Origin: Antedon mediterranea
Lineage: Eukaryota; Echinodermata; Crinoidea; Comatulida; Antedonidae
NCBI RefSeq assembly: GCF_964355755.1
Contig: NC_092670.1
Location: 29,869,795-29,933,794 of the forward strand
Direction of reading: 5' to 3'
Length of the DNA: 64,000 nt
Shown piece after piece: positions 36,041-51,200 of this stretch (the first letter of the stretch is position 1; each line of letters begins with the position of its first letter). The notes under the pieces were generated by a model, which saw only the letters and a list, made by a program, of their open reading frames with translations, was not told the origin of the DNA and ran no database searches. The translations under genes and the position numbers were made by a program.

Positions 36041-36246
36041 ATGTTGAAAATGGACTCTAATACATCATTTATATGTTTCCTGTTGTTTTTATGGGTGGAT
36101 TTATCAATTGGTGTTGAAATTGCATGTAGTAATGATATTAATGTGAATGCAGTTTGTGAATGTATAGAAAGAACACAAACAGTGAACTGTGCAAACCGTG
36201 GACTCAATGAATGGCCAGTTGGAATTCCATTAAACACACAAATTCT
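36041..36246 (+). CDS. LRR gene exon 1: signal peptide and LRRNT cap
   Basis: The frame has two near starts, ATG 36041 and ATG 36050. The second has the better context (AAAATGG) and gives MDSNTSFICFLLFLWVDLSI, a typical signal peptide. It is followed by CSND...VCECIERTQTVNC, the Cys-Cys-x-Cys-Cys pattern of an LRR N-terminal cap, and NRGLNEWPVGIPLNTQIL, the first LRR lead-in. The donor is CT|GTAAGT. The frame stays open upstream to 35978. Confidence 0.85.
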
Positions 36247-39200
36247 GTAAGTTTTTGTAAAAGTTTTTTTATTTGAATATGTTGTACTTTCAATGACCAG
36301 TAGACACAATCATTCTATAAGTTTCAAATTGCGATGTTAAAGCTACGGTTAACAGTATTCTAAAATTACGTAAGGGCTAATTTCAGTAAACCAGGCGTAG
36401 ATGGCACTGATTCTCTCAAGTACAGATTAATGGAAAATCAGTTTTCAAGATGTGATAAACACTGTACATCATTTTCGATGCTTAAACATATCAGAACATA
36501 ATAATAAAAAGATGATTTATATTAAAGTCTAAATAACTAATGTAATAAAAATGCATGTACTGATTAATGATGATAATAGTAATGTAACAATTCTTTCCTC
36601 AACGCTTCAATTCCCATAGAGATGGTAATTTGTATTAGATTAAAAGAAATCAGTACATGCATGGTTTCCATGGAATTTAGCAATACGACCGATCAATATA
36701 GATTCTGCAAACCGTTTAACTAGGTAGAGGCGGTAATTTTGAAAGAATAAAACCTAGAATTGTCGTCTAACGTGCCAATACCTTACGTTGTTCAGTGTGT
36801 TTGGTGTTGTTGTTTTTTAAATAGTTACATGAACAATAATAACCTGAAGGAAATCGACGAAGATGCTTTTTCAAAGCTACATGAACTTTTCACCATGTAA
36901 GTAATCTTTTACATAAATTCAAGCAAGCTACAGTACAGATGAAAGCAATATTTTGGGCTATTAAATATAATATCATTCTCTAAAATGGTGACTTAAAAAT
37001 GAATTATTTCAACCACATTTATTTCTAGATAAAAAACGTATTTTATAAAACATAATTGTAGCAAAATAATATATTACAATTTCTTCTGACAATTATTTCA
37101 ACTTTGATCATTATTTGCTTCTTTTGATTTACTTATACATACATAATGTATACTGTAATAATGGCTTGTGTTAACAACAATATGTACTTTTTATTATGGG
37201 TCTTTATAAATATTACATTAAATATATTGTAGGTTATACAATTTAGTTTATATCACATTTTTGTATAGTTATAGTTATAACATTTTCAGTAACTATTAAT
37301 TTATTCGTATTTGTATTTATACCTATTTCTCGTAATAATATTGTAGTTGTAACTTAAGCCTATTATTGTATTACCTTACCTTCTAATCGTGATAAAACAG
37401 ACTTAACAAAGTTTTTAACGTATTGACATTGCTTTGTGGACTTAAGGACACACTTTGAACTTTGAACCAAAACAAATGCAGATGAATGACATCACATTTT
37501 AAACATTTTACTTATGTTAAATTATTCAAGTTATTCATTTATAGTTCAAATCATCTTTTTTCCTAAATTTGATTTTGGGTAGGTAGTATAATATAAATTT
37601 TTTTTCAAATATAATACCAAAATCTCATATTTCACAAAAATTGGAAAAGACATGTATTTCGAGGGCTATAGACTGGCCTTAAGCTAACAACTCAGGGATA
37701 ATCATACTATGTTAAGCCTGTTTTCCTGTCGACGTTAGTAGATGCTATCGTCGTTGATCGTTAAAAGTTCAACGACGATCGTTTGAAAACGATCAAGTTG
37801 AAATGATAACGATAGCGATTACCTTTTCCTGTAAATCGTTAACATTTCAATGTTTACGTAGAAGATCGCCGATTATTGTTAACGATAGCGTCGAATATCG
37901 TCGACAGGAAAACAGGCTTTAATGAGCATCCGTACCGAGTAAGTCGGTCTTCACACAACTATGCAACTTAAAGAAGTGTATACATTTATATTAACATTTA
38001 GTATTGATATAGGCCTAAGTCAATTAAGATTTAACATTCCCGAAGGATTTTATGTTCGCTAATCGCCACATGAGATGTCAAATTTTATATTTCACCGATA
38101 TAAAATGCGATAAAATTGTATTAGTGAAAATACCGTCATGTCAAGACGTAACTAATTAAAGTATTGCTATAAAGATGTGGTACTTGCATTGATCTTCATT
38201 AAATTTGTTTATTTATATCTTTATTGTTGACAGAAATGTTAATAACAATTTACTTAGTAAATTACCAAGCTTGCCGAAGACAATTGGTAATATGTAAGTC
38301 TGTTATGTTTATTAAACTCCTATTGTTACTAATTAGTTTAATAATATGATCACTGTCATATTATATCAATTTAGTTGACGTTATTTCGTACAATAGTTAC
38401 ACCACAGCCATGCAAAACTTTCTTAGATTACTATTTCTTTTGAAATAGAAGTTGTATTGTGTTGCAACACATTGAGTTAAAGATTCCCTATTACAATCTC
38501 TTTTTTAGGATGTGAAGGTTTATTCTTATCTATCCAGACAGATTCCAAATGTTTCATTAAGTGTTTATAGAAGTGTGATTTGCAAGCAGTCATTACGTAT
38601 CAATGATACGCATGCATTAAAAGATACACTATGTAATGCATTGAGTTATATTTAGATATAAATAATAATTTAATTTATCTAATAAATATTTCAGACATGC
38701 AGACAAAAATTTGCTGACAGACATATCGACAGTTTTTAATGATCTTCCAATTCTTCATATTTTGTAAGTTGACAATATAATTTGAAAAAAAAACTTCTTT
38801 TATGTGCGTAGAACTAACTTTTAGTAGTGAGCTTTTGCTTCGAGACCGTACATTAACGAAAGTAGGTGGCATATATTCCGTTCATTGTATTTAGACGATC
38901 TAAAGATCGGTCTTACAACCAGACGAAGCACAGTTGACGTCTTTCTGAAACGGTTAAACCATAAGCGATAGTTGTTTACTTTATATGTGTGTATAGTATG
39001 TGTAGGATGTAAATTCATTTTGATTCTTCTAGAAAAAAAAATACCGTAACCATCTTTAATGTTTTTGATTATGTTTTTTAGTTCATCTTTTTAAATTAGC
39101 TTACTTAATATCTAGTCTGACTAACGCAGAACCTGCTCAAGCATGCTCTCCGAGCTTGCATGCATAGGGTTAGGGGACTATGCCCAAGAGGAGGCTAATA

Positions 39201-42200
39201 GTTGTTGCTTTTGTTTCGAATGCATTTAGCACCAGACTCTATTTTAAAATTACCGTCTCTTTCGTTTACCGTCGCGATGCAGTCTCACTATTGTTACAAC
39301 TGGACGGATGCACTACCGTTTAAAACAATAACAACAATAAAACGTACTTCTGAAGATTTCACAGTCAATGAATAAAGCATAGAAAATGATAAAACGAAAT
39401 TATCATTATACAATCGCATTTATTAAGTATCCTAAGTAGTGACATAATTTTTTTTTTCATAATAGAAGCCTTACCAACAACAAAATAACTTTACTGAGAA
39501 ATACCACATTTAAAGGATCCACTGTGATAACTGACTTGTAAGTTCATTTGTTACCTTCAATACTTGTTCTGCTGCTGCTGCAACTTCCTTTTCCTCTGTT
39601 GTTTTGCTGCTATTGCTGCTGCTGCATTTAAGAGTGATACAAATGCATCAGCAGTGTATACGTCTTTGGTGCATCGAAATTGGTCATTGCGTGTTCTGTT
39701 TATTTGGTCCTAAATGAAACCACCAATTATATTGTTATAATATAATTATATTTATACAGTTATTATGAGACAGACGTTAAAGATATAGGCCGGAAATCGT
39801 TTTCTATACTATGTTTCAATTTAGGGAAAGGAATCACGGTCTCGTGCTCGTTTCCAATCGTCTGGGCTCCATGCATATTTTAAATTCGATTTAGCTGTGG
39901 ATAATCCTATTTTCTTGTACAGATGCTATGTATTCATTTTTTGTGACTTCTCTAGGTTGTATTTCGGAAGATATTAACTAGAAAAGAAAGCTGATATTTT
40001 CTGAAAGTTCTCTTTCATTTCCATCATTTCCATCCTTTGTGCTAGTGCAAGTGCTACAAAGGTTTCAAGCTGAAAGACTTTGTGTGACGCCAACATTTGT
40101 GCTGATAGTTATTAGTATGAGAGATGAGTTGATTTAGTGCACAAAGTTTACCATTGGTCTTTATGATTTTTGTGTGAGACATACTTTGGTAAATCTGAAA
40201 ACCCAATTCTTAACTGATTTTGGTGATGCATATTCGAGTCAGAGGTCAATGACCTATTTTTCACGTAATTTTACCAATATCTTTATTTTATGGCGCAGTA
40301 TTTGATGAAATGCATCAATTCTTTTGGAATTAGGCTCAATTCAAAGCTGATGAATCATACTAAACATTGATTTATCATGAAAAGTCATTTGAGTCATTAA
40401 TTTACAAAATATATGAAAAATAAACTAATTTCTTTCCATTTTTTAGACAAATTTTATTTTGTTATTTTAATGAATAACAAATATTTTTAAAAACTGCCCT
40501 AACTATGGGAGTGGATAATTTGCGTTACAATTAGAGCTTGTATATGTAAAATATTAATTTTATTCATTTTTGAGTAAAAATCATCAAAAAAAATGCTAAA
40601 TGAGAGTCAATGATAGTGTTTGTATTCATTGTAATGGAAGTTTTTGTCATAAACCTATCTTAAGTCATTTTGGATTGGACTCTTGGACATCCTATTTACT
40701 TTATTTTGTACCGATATAGTGTTAATGGTGATTTTGTTTTAGCCAATTTTGTCATTTCTGTTTATTTTCTTATATTGCTTAGTCATCCATGGTTTGTCGT
40801 TTACTATTACTGCAACTCATAATTGCTTAAGATAAGATAAGATAAGATAACTTTTATTGATCCTCAACAAGGAAATTCATTGCTCGTCATAATAACAAAG
40901 AAAACACAATAAAAACAAATATAGCATAAAACCATTCATATAAAAACATCTAAAAAATTACAAGATAAAATTATCTTCTTGACTTCCTGTTGTACTGGAT
41001 GATACCGGAGGGAATAAAGGATTTAGCAAATCGATTTGTTTTCACACTGAGGAGCCTCAATCTACCACTTGGATTAAGTTGGTCTATGATCACTTTGTGG
41101 AGAGGATGAGAGGCATCCGACTCAATGCGTTCGAAATCTTTCTGGAAGTGTTCTAGGTGCACATCGGTAAAGGAAGGCAGTTCCAGACCAATCATTTTAC
41201 CAGCCCGACGGATGAAAGTTTCAAGGCGTCCTTTATTCCCTCCGGTAACATTACCAGCCCAACAGGAGAGGCAATACGTCCAAACACTACATATAACGGA
41301 TCTATAAAACGAAAGTAACATCAAATCACAGGAGTTAAATTTATATAAAGTTCTCATACAATACATTCTGGGATTTAATTTTTTGCTGATGTAGTCTATA
41401 ATGGTCTCCCCAATTCAGTTTATCATTGAAAACAATTCCTAGATACTTGTACTGGTCAACAATTTCAATTTCTTTACCTTTGATAGTGATTGGTTGAAAA
41501 TTAAATTTATGTTTAGTCCTAAAATCAATGATCATCTCCTTTGTTTTTGATGCATTTATTTGGAGATAATTATCGTCACAAAATTTTACAAATATTTGTA
41601 TTTCGCTACGATAATTTTCATCATTGTTTGAAACTATGAGACCAATAGTACTAGTGTCATCAGCGAATTTAACAACGGGGCAAAGCTCATCATTTAAAGA
41701 TCTGTAATCGGCCGTATACAAGGAATATAATTTAGGTGCGTTGACAGTACCCTGAGGAACACCGGTGTCAGAGGTTACGATTTCTGACTTAACACCATTA
41801 ATATTAACAAATTGTTTTCTATCACAAATGAAATTTAAAACTAAACGAACAATCGGACGGGGAAACTCCATATTCAACATTTTGTCTGCTAAGATATGGG
41901 GTTGTATGGTATTAAACGCAGACTGAAAATCAAAATACATAATACGTGCCGAGTGGCCTTTCTTTACATTATCTAGATGTGAATACAATTTATGTAATTT
42001 AAAATAAAGCGCATCACTGGTACTACGGAGTGATCGGTAAGCAAATTGCAACGGGTCTAACACTTTTTCAGCATAAGGTTGTATAATTTTTAAAATAATA
42101 CGTTCCAATATTTTCATCGCGACAGACGTGAGTGCAACGGGTCTCAAATCATTCATGCTGTTAATCTTAGGTTTCTTAGGTACCAGTATTATGCATGAAA

Positions 42201-45200
42201 GTTTCCAAATATCCGGGAACGCATGATAAGAAAGACACATATTGAAAATAAATGTAAATATACCATCAAGGTGAGGAGAGCAGACCTTAAGTACTCGTGG
42301 TGGGATTCTATCCGGCCCAGCAGCCTTCGATGAATTGAGTTTCATGAATTCGTTATGTACATCAGAAATGCTTATACTAAATTTGGGATCATCTTCAGTC
42401 ACCCGACACAAGCTAAATAGGGCCTCTCTTTCTTTTTTAAAATCATGAACATTAAAACGGTTATAAAATTCATTTAACTCATTAACACATTGCACAGTAA
42501 CATTCGGAATTATTGACAAAGAGCTGAATTACTGTATATAACATATATTGTTTTCTGACATATATATCTATATATAAATTATGGTTAATTCTGACATAGG
42601 CGAGCACAATGCAAAAACTTCGGTACAAATCTCCGCCATGGATACCTACCTTTTCTTTTGACACATGTGAGCCCGATAAGCAAATACAAGGAAACAAGTA
42701 TTGGTTGTAAAGTTATTTAATATGAATGGCAAGTCATCGTTGCAGCATGCACGTAAAAGGAAAACATAAAAAAGGAACATTGGGATGCTCTGAAAGTGCC
42801 AATACACATGTCTCAAAATCGTAATTGGAAACAAAAAAAAAGAGGGAGTGGAGGGAGGGAAGTAAACATTATTTTACTTAGCCAAAATCTGGCGTGGTAA
42901 TCTGCTGACAGCGTGAGGTGAAAAGGATGAGATGCTCACGCTACCAAAAGATGATGGCGAGGGCGCCCCGCAATCACGTGATTTTGACACACGTGAGCCC
43001 GATAAGCAAATACAAAGAAACAAGTATTGGTTGTAAAGTTATTTAATATGAATGGCAAGTCATCGTTGCAACATGCACGTAAAAGGATAACAAAGGAACA
43101 TTGGGATGCTATGAAAGGGCCAACACGAATCTCAGATGTACCGCGAAACGTAGATTTGATAACATTAGTTTTCACATCGACGCTAGTTCCATATTTCTAT
43201 CTTAGGAAGATATTATAAAGGGTTTTATAAGAAATTTTCTGATTTCAATCGGTAAATTTTAACTCTACGCGCGGTAGAAGTAATTTCCGGGTTCACGGTA
43301 ATGTGTGTCAATCACCTTGCAAGTTCCCTGCATGGTTGGTTTCAACCAAGGAGTTAAGTTGGCCGTTTGGTTTTTATGTTTATTTTCGGACCGCGCGTGT
43401 GAAGGTATAGTACTTTAATACATAAAGATCAGATTAAATATATTCATGAAACATAGGAGTAAATTGTGGGAAATAATTATAAAATTATATCGAGAGAATT
43501 GATGATAAGACCTTTTGTTTGAAATCGAATGAAACCCCGATAGCCGAGTTGTTGAATAAGCTGTCAGGACTTTATGTATACTATGCGCTATCTGTGTCCC
43601 GTCAGGACCCTGGGATACTTCTGCCCATGTTGAAAGCCGTCTCGGCTCACTGTGTCACGGAATAATGTATTCATTATACCAATTAGGATGGTATTTATTT
43701 GAATAAACGGCCGAAACACCTCCCCAATTAAAATAATTATCGCCACTCCCCACCCCCTCCCTCCCTTCAAATACCATCTAATTAACGCCCATCCACATTT
43801 ATACACTCAATATTGTATTATATTTATAACACAATTATACTATTTTTGAGTAGATTTCATCGGACTGTTATCTAGGCCTACAATTTACCAAGCATTTGTT
43901 TTTCTTTTTTACCACTTTTCATATATCTACAATAAACACTATACGTAAAACGCTATTAATCATCTAAAATACTGTGAAACAGGTTGGTGAGTAGGTTTAG
44001 TTTTACGAATATCAAAAGCATTTAAATAATGGTAACCGATCGAAATCGTCCAGGCCAGAATGCCCTTCTAAAACTTTTTACCCGAGTCATTATCATTCCG
44101 AGAACCATCGTCTACACTTCCAAGAGGGGGAGCGAGCGAAGCGATCTCACCCTCTAGTATATAAAAATTATGGTTAATTCTGACGAGCACAATGGAAAAA
44201 CTTCGGGACAAATCTCCGCCTTATCTATCTCAGATGTACCGCGAAACGTCGATTTGATAACATTAGTTTCCACTATTACAATATTGTTCCATATTTCTAT
44301 TTTAGGATTATATTTTAAAGGGTTTTGAAACAAAATTTATGATGTCATTGGTAGATTTTCAACTCAGTGCGCGCTAGAAGTAATTTCCGGGTTCACGGCG
44401 AGTCCACGGGTTCACCTTGCAACTTCCTGGTTTAAGCTAAGTTGGCCGTTGGTGGCGATAGCCATTTTAGTTTTTTGTTTATTTTCGGATCGCCCATGTG
44501 AAGGTGCAGTAGCAAAATAAAAATTATACTGCAAATTAATAAAGACTAGACGTGTCCACAGATGGTTCTCGAATACACAGTAATTCCAGCGAGAAAAAAA
44601 CTGGAGATTTCAAATGTAGGGCCTACGTACAGCAGGACTATAATAAATTGTCGTTTACTGAAACGAATAAATAGACACAATGATTTATGTAGTCAACCAA
44701 AATTAGTACCCTGAGAATTACTTCCGAAAGAGAAACTTGTCACAAAATGGACTCATTTAAACAAACCCAATTTGTGTTTTGTGTGTAGTGTTGAGGGATG
44801 GGGAAGAGGATGGGTACAAAGAGGAACCATTTTAAAATATATTCTTATATTATTTGTTTTATGTTGTATAGGCCTATAAATAATATACCATGCCACTAAA
44901 TACAGTAAACCATTTGCGATTTAATACTTTGTTAAAACTCTCACTGTGAGTCATTGAAATAGTAAAGTACGTGTAACGATACACCACTACGACGTTTATA
45001 TATTTTTTAATTATTAATTAATACAAAAGCTAAGCAACTGTCAGTAATAAAGTTTATTCATTTGTATATTATGTGTTTATAATCTAACAGTAGGGCCTAA
45101 CCACACTCACAGTAATAAAGTTTATTTGTATTTGTTTATATTATATCTAACAGTACCAACATTCACAGTAAGAAATTTGCGATTCAATTGGCGATCAAAA

Positions 45201-48200
45201 GTGGTTAATACCTATTTACAGTATTTACAGCATTGCAATACTATTTATGTTTATTCTCCAAGGGCCCATAAATTTACCTACTTGTGTTAAACCATGGAGG
45301 TAAGCCTATACCTCTATGGTTAAACCAATTAATTTGGAATGTTCCATTCATCGCAAATCAATTCATTTGTATACACGTATATTAAATCTATCAAAATCGT
45401 ATTTTTTTAAAAGAAAATCGGCCTGTCTTCAACCTTATGATACTGTACTCGTGCTGTTCAACCGGTTTTCAGCTATTAAAAACAATTATCGTAGGAGGAG
45501 ATAGGAAAATGCGAAGTATCCTCGTATTATTGTGTGCAGGTATTTTTCAAGAGGACATCCATTAGACAGTGTATACCACGATCGGGAAACACCCCTATTT
45601 GGGGCAAATCGTTGAACCTAAATTCGTTTTTATTGTCAATAACTAATTATCTAACTCAATTTAATTAGTAAACAGGGTTACACCAGGTGGTTAAAATCAG
45701 TACCGACAGTACGAACCAACTTTATATACTATCGAGTAAACATTCTAGAAATAACGTGCGATTTACCGAATGTTGCCCTTACGTAAATTTATATATAGAT
45801 TAAATTAAATATACGCCATAAAGCATCCGAGTATATTGTGGGGAATAGTATATAAAATTACATAGGGAGAACTGATAAGACTTTTTGTTTGAAATCGAGT
45901 GAAGCCCCGATAGCCCAGTTATTGAGTAAGCTGGCAGGAATAACTGTGGGCACTCTGTCGTAGAAGTTAATTATACCAATTATGATGGTATTTATTTGAA
46001 TAAACGTCGAACACCTTCCCAATAAAACATCACTTAGAATAATAATCTATTATATTTATATACACAATAATACTATTTGTATTAGAATTCATCGGACTGT
46101 TATCTACAATTTACCAAGCATTTGTTATTCTTTTTTACCACTTTTCATATCTATTAGAGGATTTTATTTGATTATAAATGTTACCATATTATTAAAACTA
46201 AAAAATTAAACGTATCCCTCGAATAAGCCTCCTCATCTTCGCCCTACAAGGGCCCTACCAAACAATAAACACTATACTTTAAAAAGTTATTAGTCATCTA
46301 AGACACTGTGAAACAGAGTAGGTTTAGTTTTACAACGTCTTACAAGGGCCCTGCCAAACAATAAACACTATACTTTAAAATGTTAGTAATCATCTAAGAC
46401 ACTGTGAAACAGAGTAGGTTTAGTTTTACGAATATCAAGCATTTCAATAATGGTAACCGACAGAAAACTTCCAAGCCAGAACGTCCTTCTAAAACCATTT
46501 ATTCATTAGTCATTATCATTCCGAGAACCATCCTCTAATTTTGAAAATTGACCTTATTGGTATGATTTATGAATGCCTTTGTAATCATTAGTTGGCAAAA
46601 TACTACGCAATGATTATCAGAGAGCAGGGGCGGACCCAGGGGTGTTTCTGCCACTAAATTAAAATTGAGTCCCATTTCATCGTATACAATATCCATATGT
46701 ATAGTTTATAAAAGTCCAGTCTGGAAGAGAATATTTGTAAATTGGCAGAATACACAGCAGTCACCAATAGGCCTACTATACCACGCACAGAGATAAGTGT
46801 AGATAAGTTTCTGAGCATGCGCTGAATGAATTTCTGATTGACTAGTTGCTTGTGGTACGCGCGTCATGAGAGCAGGGAGATGTATCTCTCTCCTACGAAA
46901 GAAGGCCAACACAAACTGTGTTCGGAAAAAACCCGTCATATGGGTCGTTAATTTGTTCATAATTATTGCCTTTTTCCATAATTTAAGGTCAAATCATAAT
47001 TTTTCGTATAGTTTTGTTTATCCATTCTTTCTGCAAAATTTCTATAATTAATTTCTTTGTTTTATATTTATAAATTTGTACAGTTTATAGTGGAAAAATG
47101 AAAATGAATTTTGAAAATTGTGGTTTTAATTAACTGCGGACTTATTTAGCATTTAATTAAAAATAATACAATTTAACGTTTTTCTCAATATTTATAGCAG
47201 CAGCTTCATATTTTTTTCTTTTTAAAATCATTAATTGATAATAGTAATAATTTTATTAATTAATAAAATATTCCCGGAACAGAAGTACTGCATTGACGCC
47301 AAAAAAAAAATTGTATTTAGTGTGTTTTCTAAAAAATGGGCACATTTAACATTTAGGGAGGGGGTCAGGATTAGGAACTTGATAGGCTTTGTCATAAAGT
47401 AGTTACAGAGTTGCAGGACATTTTATCATTGTCAAGTAAACGACCTCCACACCCAAAATATTTCCTTGCAGGGAAATTTATTTTAAATAGAACGCTACAA
47501 AAATAATCCTCCGCTTGATCACTGCATGAATACCTAATAACCAGACAAGAACGTATCTTTGTTACGTTTTACCATCAATCCATTTTCATATCACGCAATC
47601 CATTTTTCAACAATATATTAGTATAATAACATTTTGATTGAATAGTAAGGGATTAGTTACAGTGTTGACTTTCAATAAACCATTGGTAATTTACTGAAAA
47701 TCCCGTATGTTTAATTACCGGCGGAATACTATAGGCTACAATCCTCTGTTTGCTAGCGCACTATAGAGTGAGTGACATTTCCGGCGAACTAGAGGTGCAA
47801 GTTATCATGAATTTTACGTGCGAGAGTAACATGTGCGGCCATCTAGGGGTGTCATATAACAATTTGCTTGCTCAAAATACTCAGTGTCTACAGCCCTGAA
47901 GTCTTTGGGCAATCCTCTTAAAATAGTCCTGCGACCGCCCCTGAATTTACTGAAAATCCTAAATGAACTTGTGTTATAATACAAACATAATTATTCAATC
48001 AAAGAAACGCTCTACACATGAGAAACTATATATATATATATATTCAACTTTTATTGCCACAAAAAATAAATAGCTGTCGGTCGATAAACTTCTGAAGACG
48101 ACTAAAACAACGACAATAAGCTAAATGTATTCGTGATTTTATTTAATCTCTGGCTTGTTACATTATCATGACACATTACCAGATTTCACCCTCCTCTCAC

Positions 48201-51200
48201 AATGAACGGCAGTACAGATCTTCCCTATCTTTGTAGCCTACTACGTGATTCACCAATTACCCACGCATAGCAGGGCTACTAGCGCCATCACAGATTACCT
48301 CTAATGAATCAACCATTCACACATGAACTTTGCGTAAAAAAAATCATCGACAAACGAAATATAGCCTATATTCATTCCTTTTAAACATTAGGCATATTGC
48401 CAAGAATAATAATCGATTTGTTCATAATCACTGCGTTTTGCCGGGTTTTCCATAATCTAAGGCCAATGTTTAGGCCAAATCATAAACAACACTTTTGTAA
48501 AGTTTATAGTGGATAAATTAAAATGAATTTTGGAAATTTTGGTTTTAACATCTGACTTTATTTAGCATTTAATTCAAAATAATCAATATATTTATAGCAG
48601 CAGCTTCATATTTTTTTCTTGATTATTAATTGGGTACAGTTATTAGAATGTATTACCGTAAATCGGGGACTTCCCCGTGACCTTCGCATTGAACGAGAAA
48701 AATGTTATCCTATATTGTTAGTCGCATTTGTTTTATCACCAGCTGAATAATAAAGGCTACAATCCTCTGTTTGCTAGCGCACTATACAGTGAGTGACATT
48801 TCCGGCGAACTAGAGGTGCAATTTATCATGAATTTTACGTCCGAGAGTACCATTTGAGGCCATCTAGGGGTGTCATTTAACAATTTGCTTACTCAAATAC
48901 TCAAGCCCGTATTCTTAAACCAAACTTTAGTCGTAGTTCGAAGTTCGACTTGAAAATGTCCTAGTTCGAGCAGCTATTACTTCAAATTCGATTCATAAAA
49001 GAAGTAGTCGAAGTTTGCAGTTCGACTTAATGAAGATTATTAATTTAACAGTAAAGTACTTTTGATTAACAACAATCTTCAAAATATATTTAGGAACCAT
49101 GGCGGTACGGTAACTTTCATATTTTCTAGGTCTCCAACAATATATGATCGCGACGAACCGCGTACTTCATAGCGTGACAAGAAAGCGCTAGGCCCCTAAC
49201 ATTCTATCGCGTGGTGAGTTTTTACATTTCCTATTGTCGCTATGGCTATAGTTCAAGTCGGACTTGCGCGAGGAAGATAATGTAATTTGTATACGGTTGT
49301 AAATAAACATGCTTAGTATTATTATAACATATACCATGGATTAAAGAATAGAAGGATATGCATCGACGGTGACATCAAACGATTTTCCAACGCGCTTGAC
49401 TGCTGCCAATCAAACAAACACGCTCATTGAACTCCGTGTCTCTAACCGCGGCTTTCTATAGAGTGTTGACAAAGTGCGAAGCAGCGAGGCACGCGAGGCA
49501 AGCGAGGCATGCGGGGCATGCCTAATATTTGTGCGAGGCATCATTTTATCATTTCCAAAAGTGCGAGGCATGCGAGGCATATAGTTTACAATTTCAAAAA
49601 GGTGCGAGGCATATCTTAACGTGCTATTATGCTATATTATAGGCCTAATAATCAATCGATACAAGCGTATCTAAATAGATTCGTGTATACACTCATCATG
49701 TTGTTTATTTTTATGTAACGATTGTTTTTTCATTCAAGTCATATCGTGTCAAATTTTACTTTTACAAAAGTGCCCAAACTACGGTTCAAAAATCTGAACG
49801 ACAGTCTTCAACTTTCGATAAACAATAATTGTTATAGCGACACACTCATCAAATGACTGCAATGTTTGTTGGCATTTCGAGCGTGTTCACTCACATGTCT
49901 CTCGAACATAGCAGAGTGAAAATTATATTTTGTCACACCCCTGCGCCTAGATCCGGTAGACCCGAGAGATGGAAAATCCCTCTTTACTATTTAGCAGGTA
50001 GCGGAATGATTCAGCCCTCAGCTCAGAGGATTGTGGTGCATTCCCCTCCTATAGCACGTGGTTTCAGCAGCAACGCACAGACTTCTCTCTGAGCGGCGTG
50101 CCAAAGACATTTTTGACATTCCATTCTCTAGGAACAACACGTGTACCTCTCTCGCAAATAAGGTGAACAGCGATTGCCAGGACAAGTTCAATAACTGGCG
50201 GTGAATAAAAGGTAACTGATATGCCGATCCAATAACATGCCGCAAAGAAAAAAATTGCGACAGAATTCTGGAGCGCGTGTGAAAAAAGACTTACGTCCGA
50301 CAATTGTAATACTAGGCCTAAAATAAAACTTTAGCTAATATGCTTAGCCCTAACCTAGATAAAGGCCTATGTAGAAAATAATTTAATCAATTTTGATAAA
50401 ATAATAATTGGTGTAATATTTAATAATGATACACTATTCCTGTTTTAGTAAGCTTTAGTAAGTTATTTATTGTTGTCCATGTACGTACTAATAAACCTGG
50501 CGCTAGTTTCCTTCGCTTATATTTTTACTCCAAATTTGATAACTAACTTTATCGTGTGAATACCACACCTTAGAAGTATACCTCATGAGTACTTTAATGA
50601 AAGAATCACATAAAAAGTAACAAATAAATCCTTAAAGATGTATTGTCCCCCTGAAAAATTTTTTTTTTCAATATTTTTGTTGAATAGGCCATTTTAATTG
50701 CACATAAAAGTTATTCACTTTGACCTCAATTTGGATTGAAAAAAATAATTTTTTACACGGGAAAATCGCAATTTAATGCAAAAATTAACCAACCGGAAGC
50801 TATTTGTCTGGAAGACAAATGTGTTCCGGTTTAATTTAACCCTTGACCTGAGTTAGCTCATAAATATTCATATTGTATGGATACATCATGTGGATGATGA
50901 TGCTTTCCAAATCAACAGCCAACAACGATAGCAATGCATGCGTGCGAGAGAGTCGAGTAGTAATGCGAGACGAATCTTGAAGAAAACACGAAAACTATAG
51001 CTAGCAGAATGCCAAGTTAGAATTACAGTTGGTAACTTTGATGTTGAATCTTATTCATTTAGGTGAGTTTTTGTTTCGCTAACAGGAGAGGCCTAGCTAG
51101 GCCTAGGCCCGAATTTGCTGCTACTGTACTACTAGTTTACTACTACTAGCACCGACAGTCTCGAGTAGCCTAACTGCTGCCTACTTCTGTCTCTAGAAGT

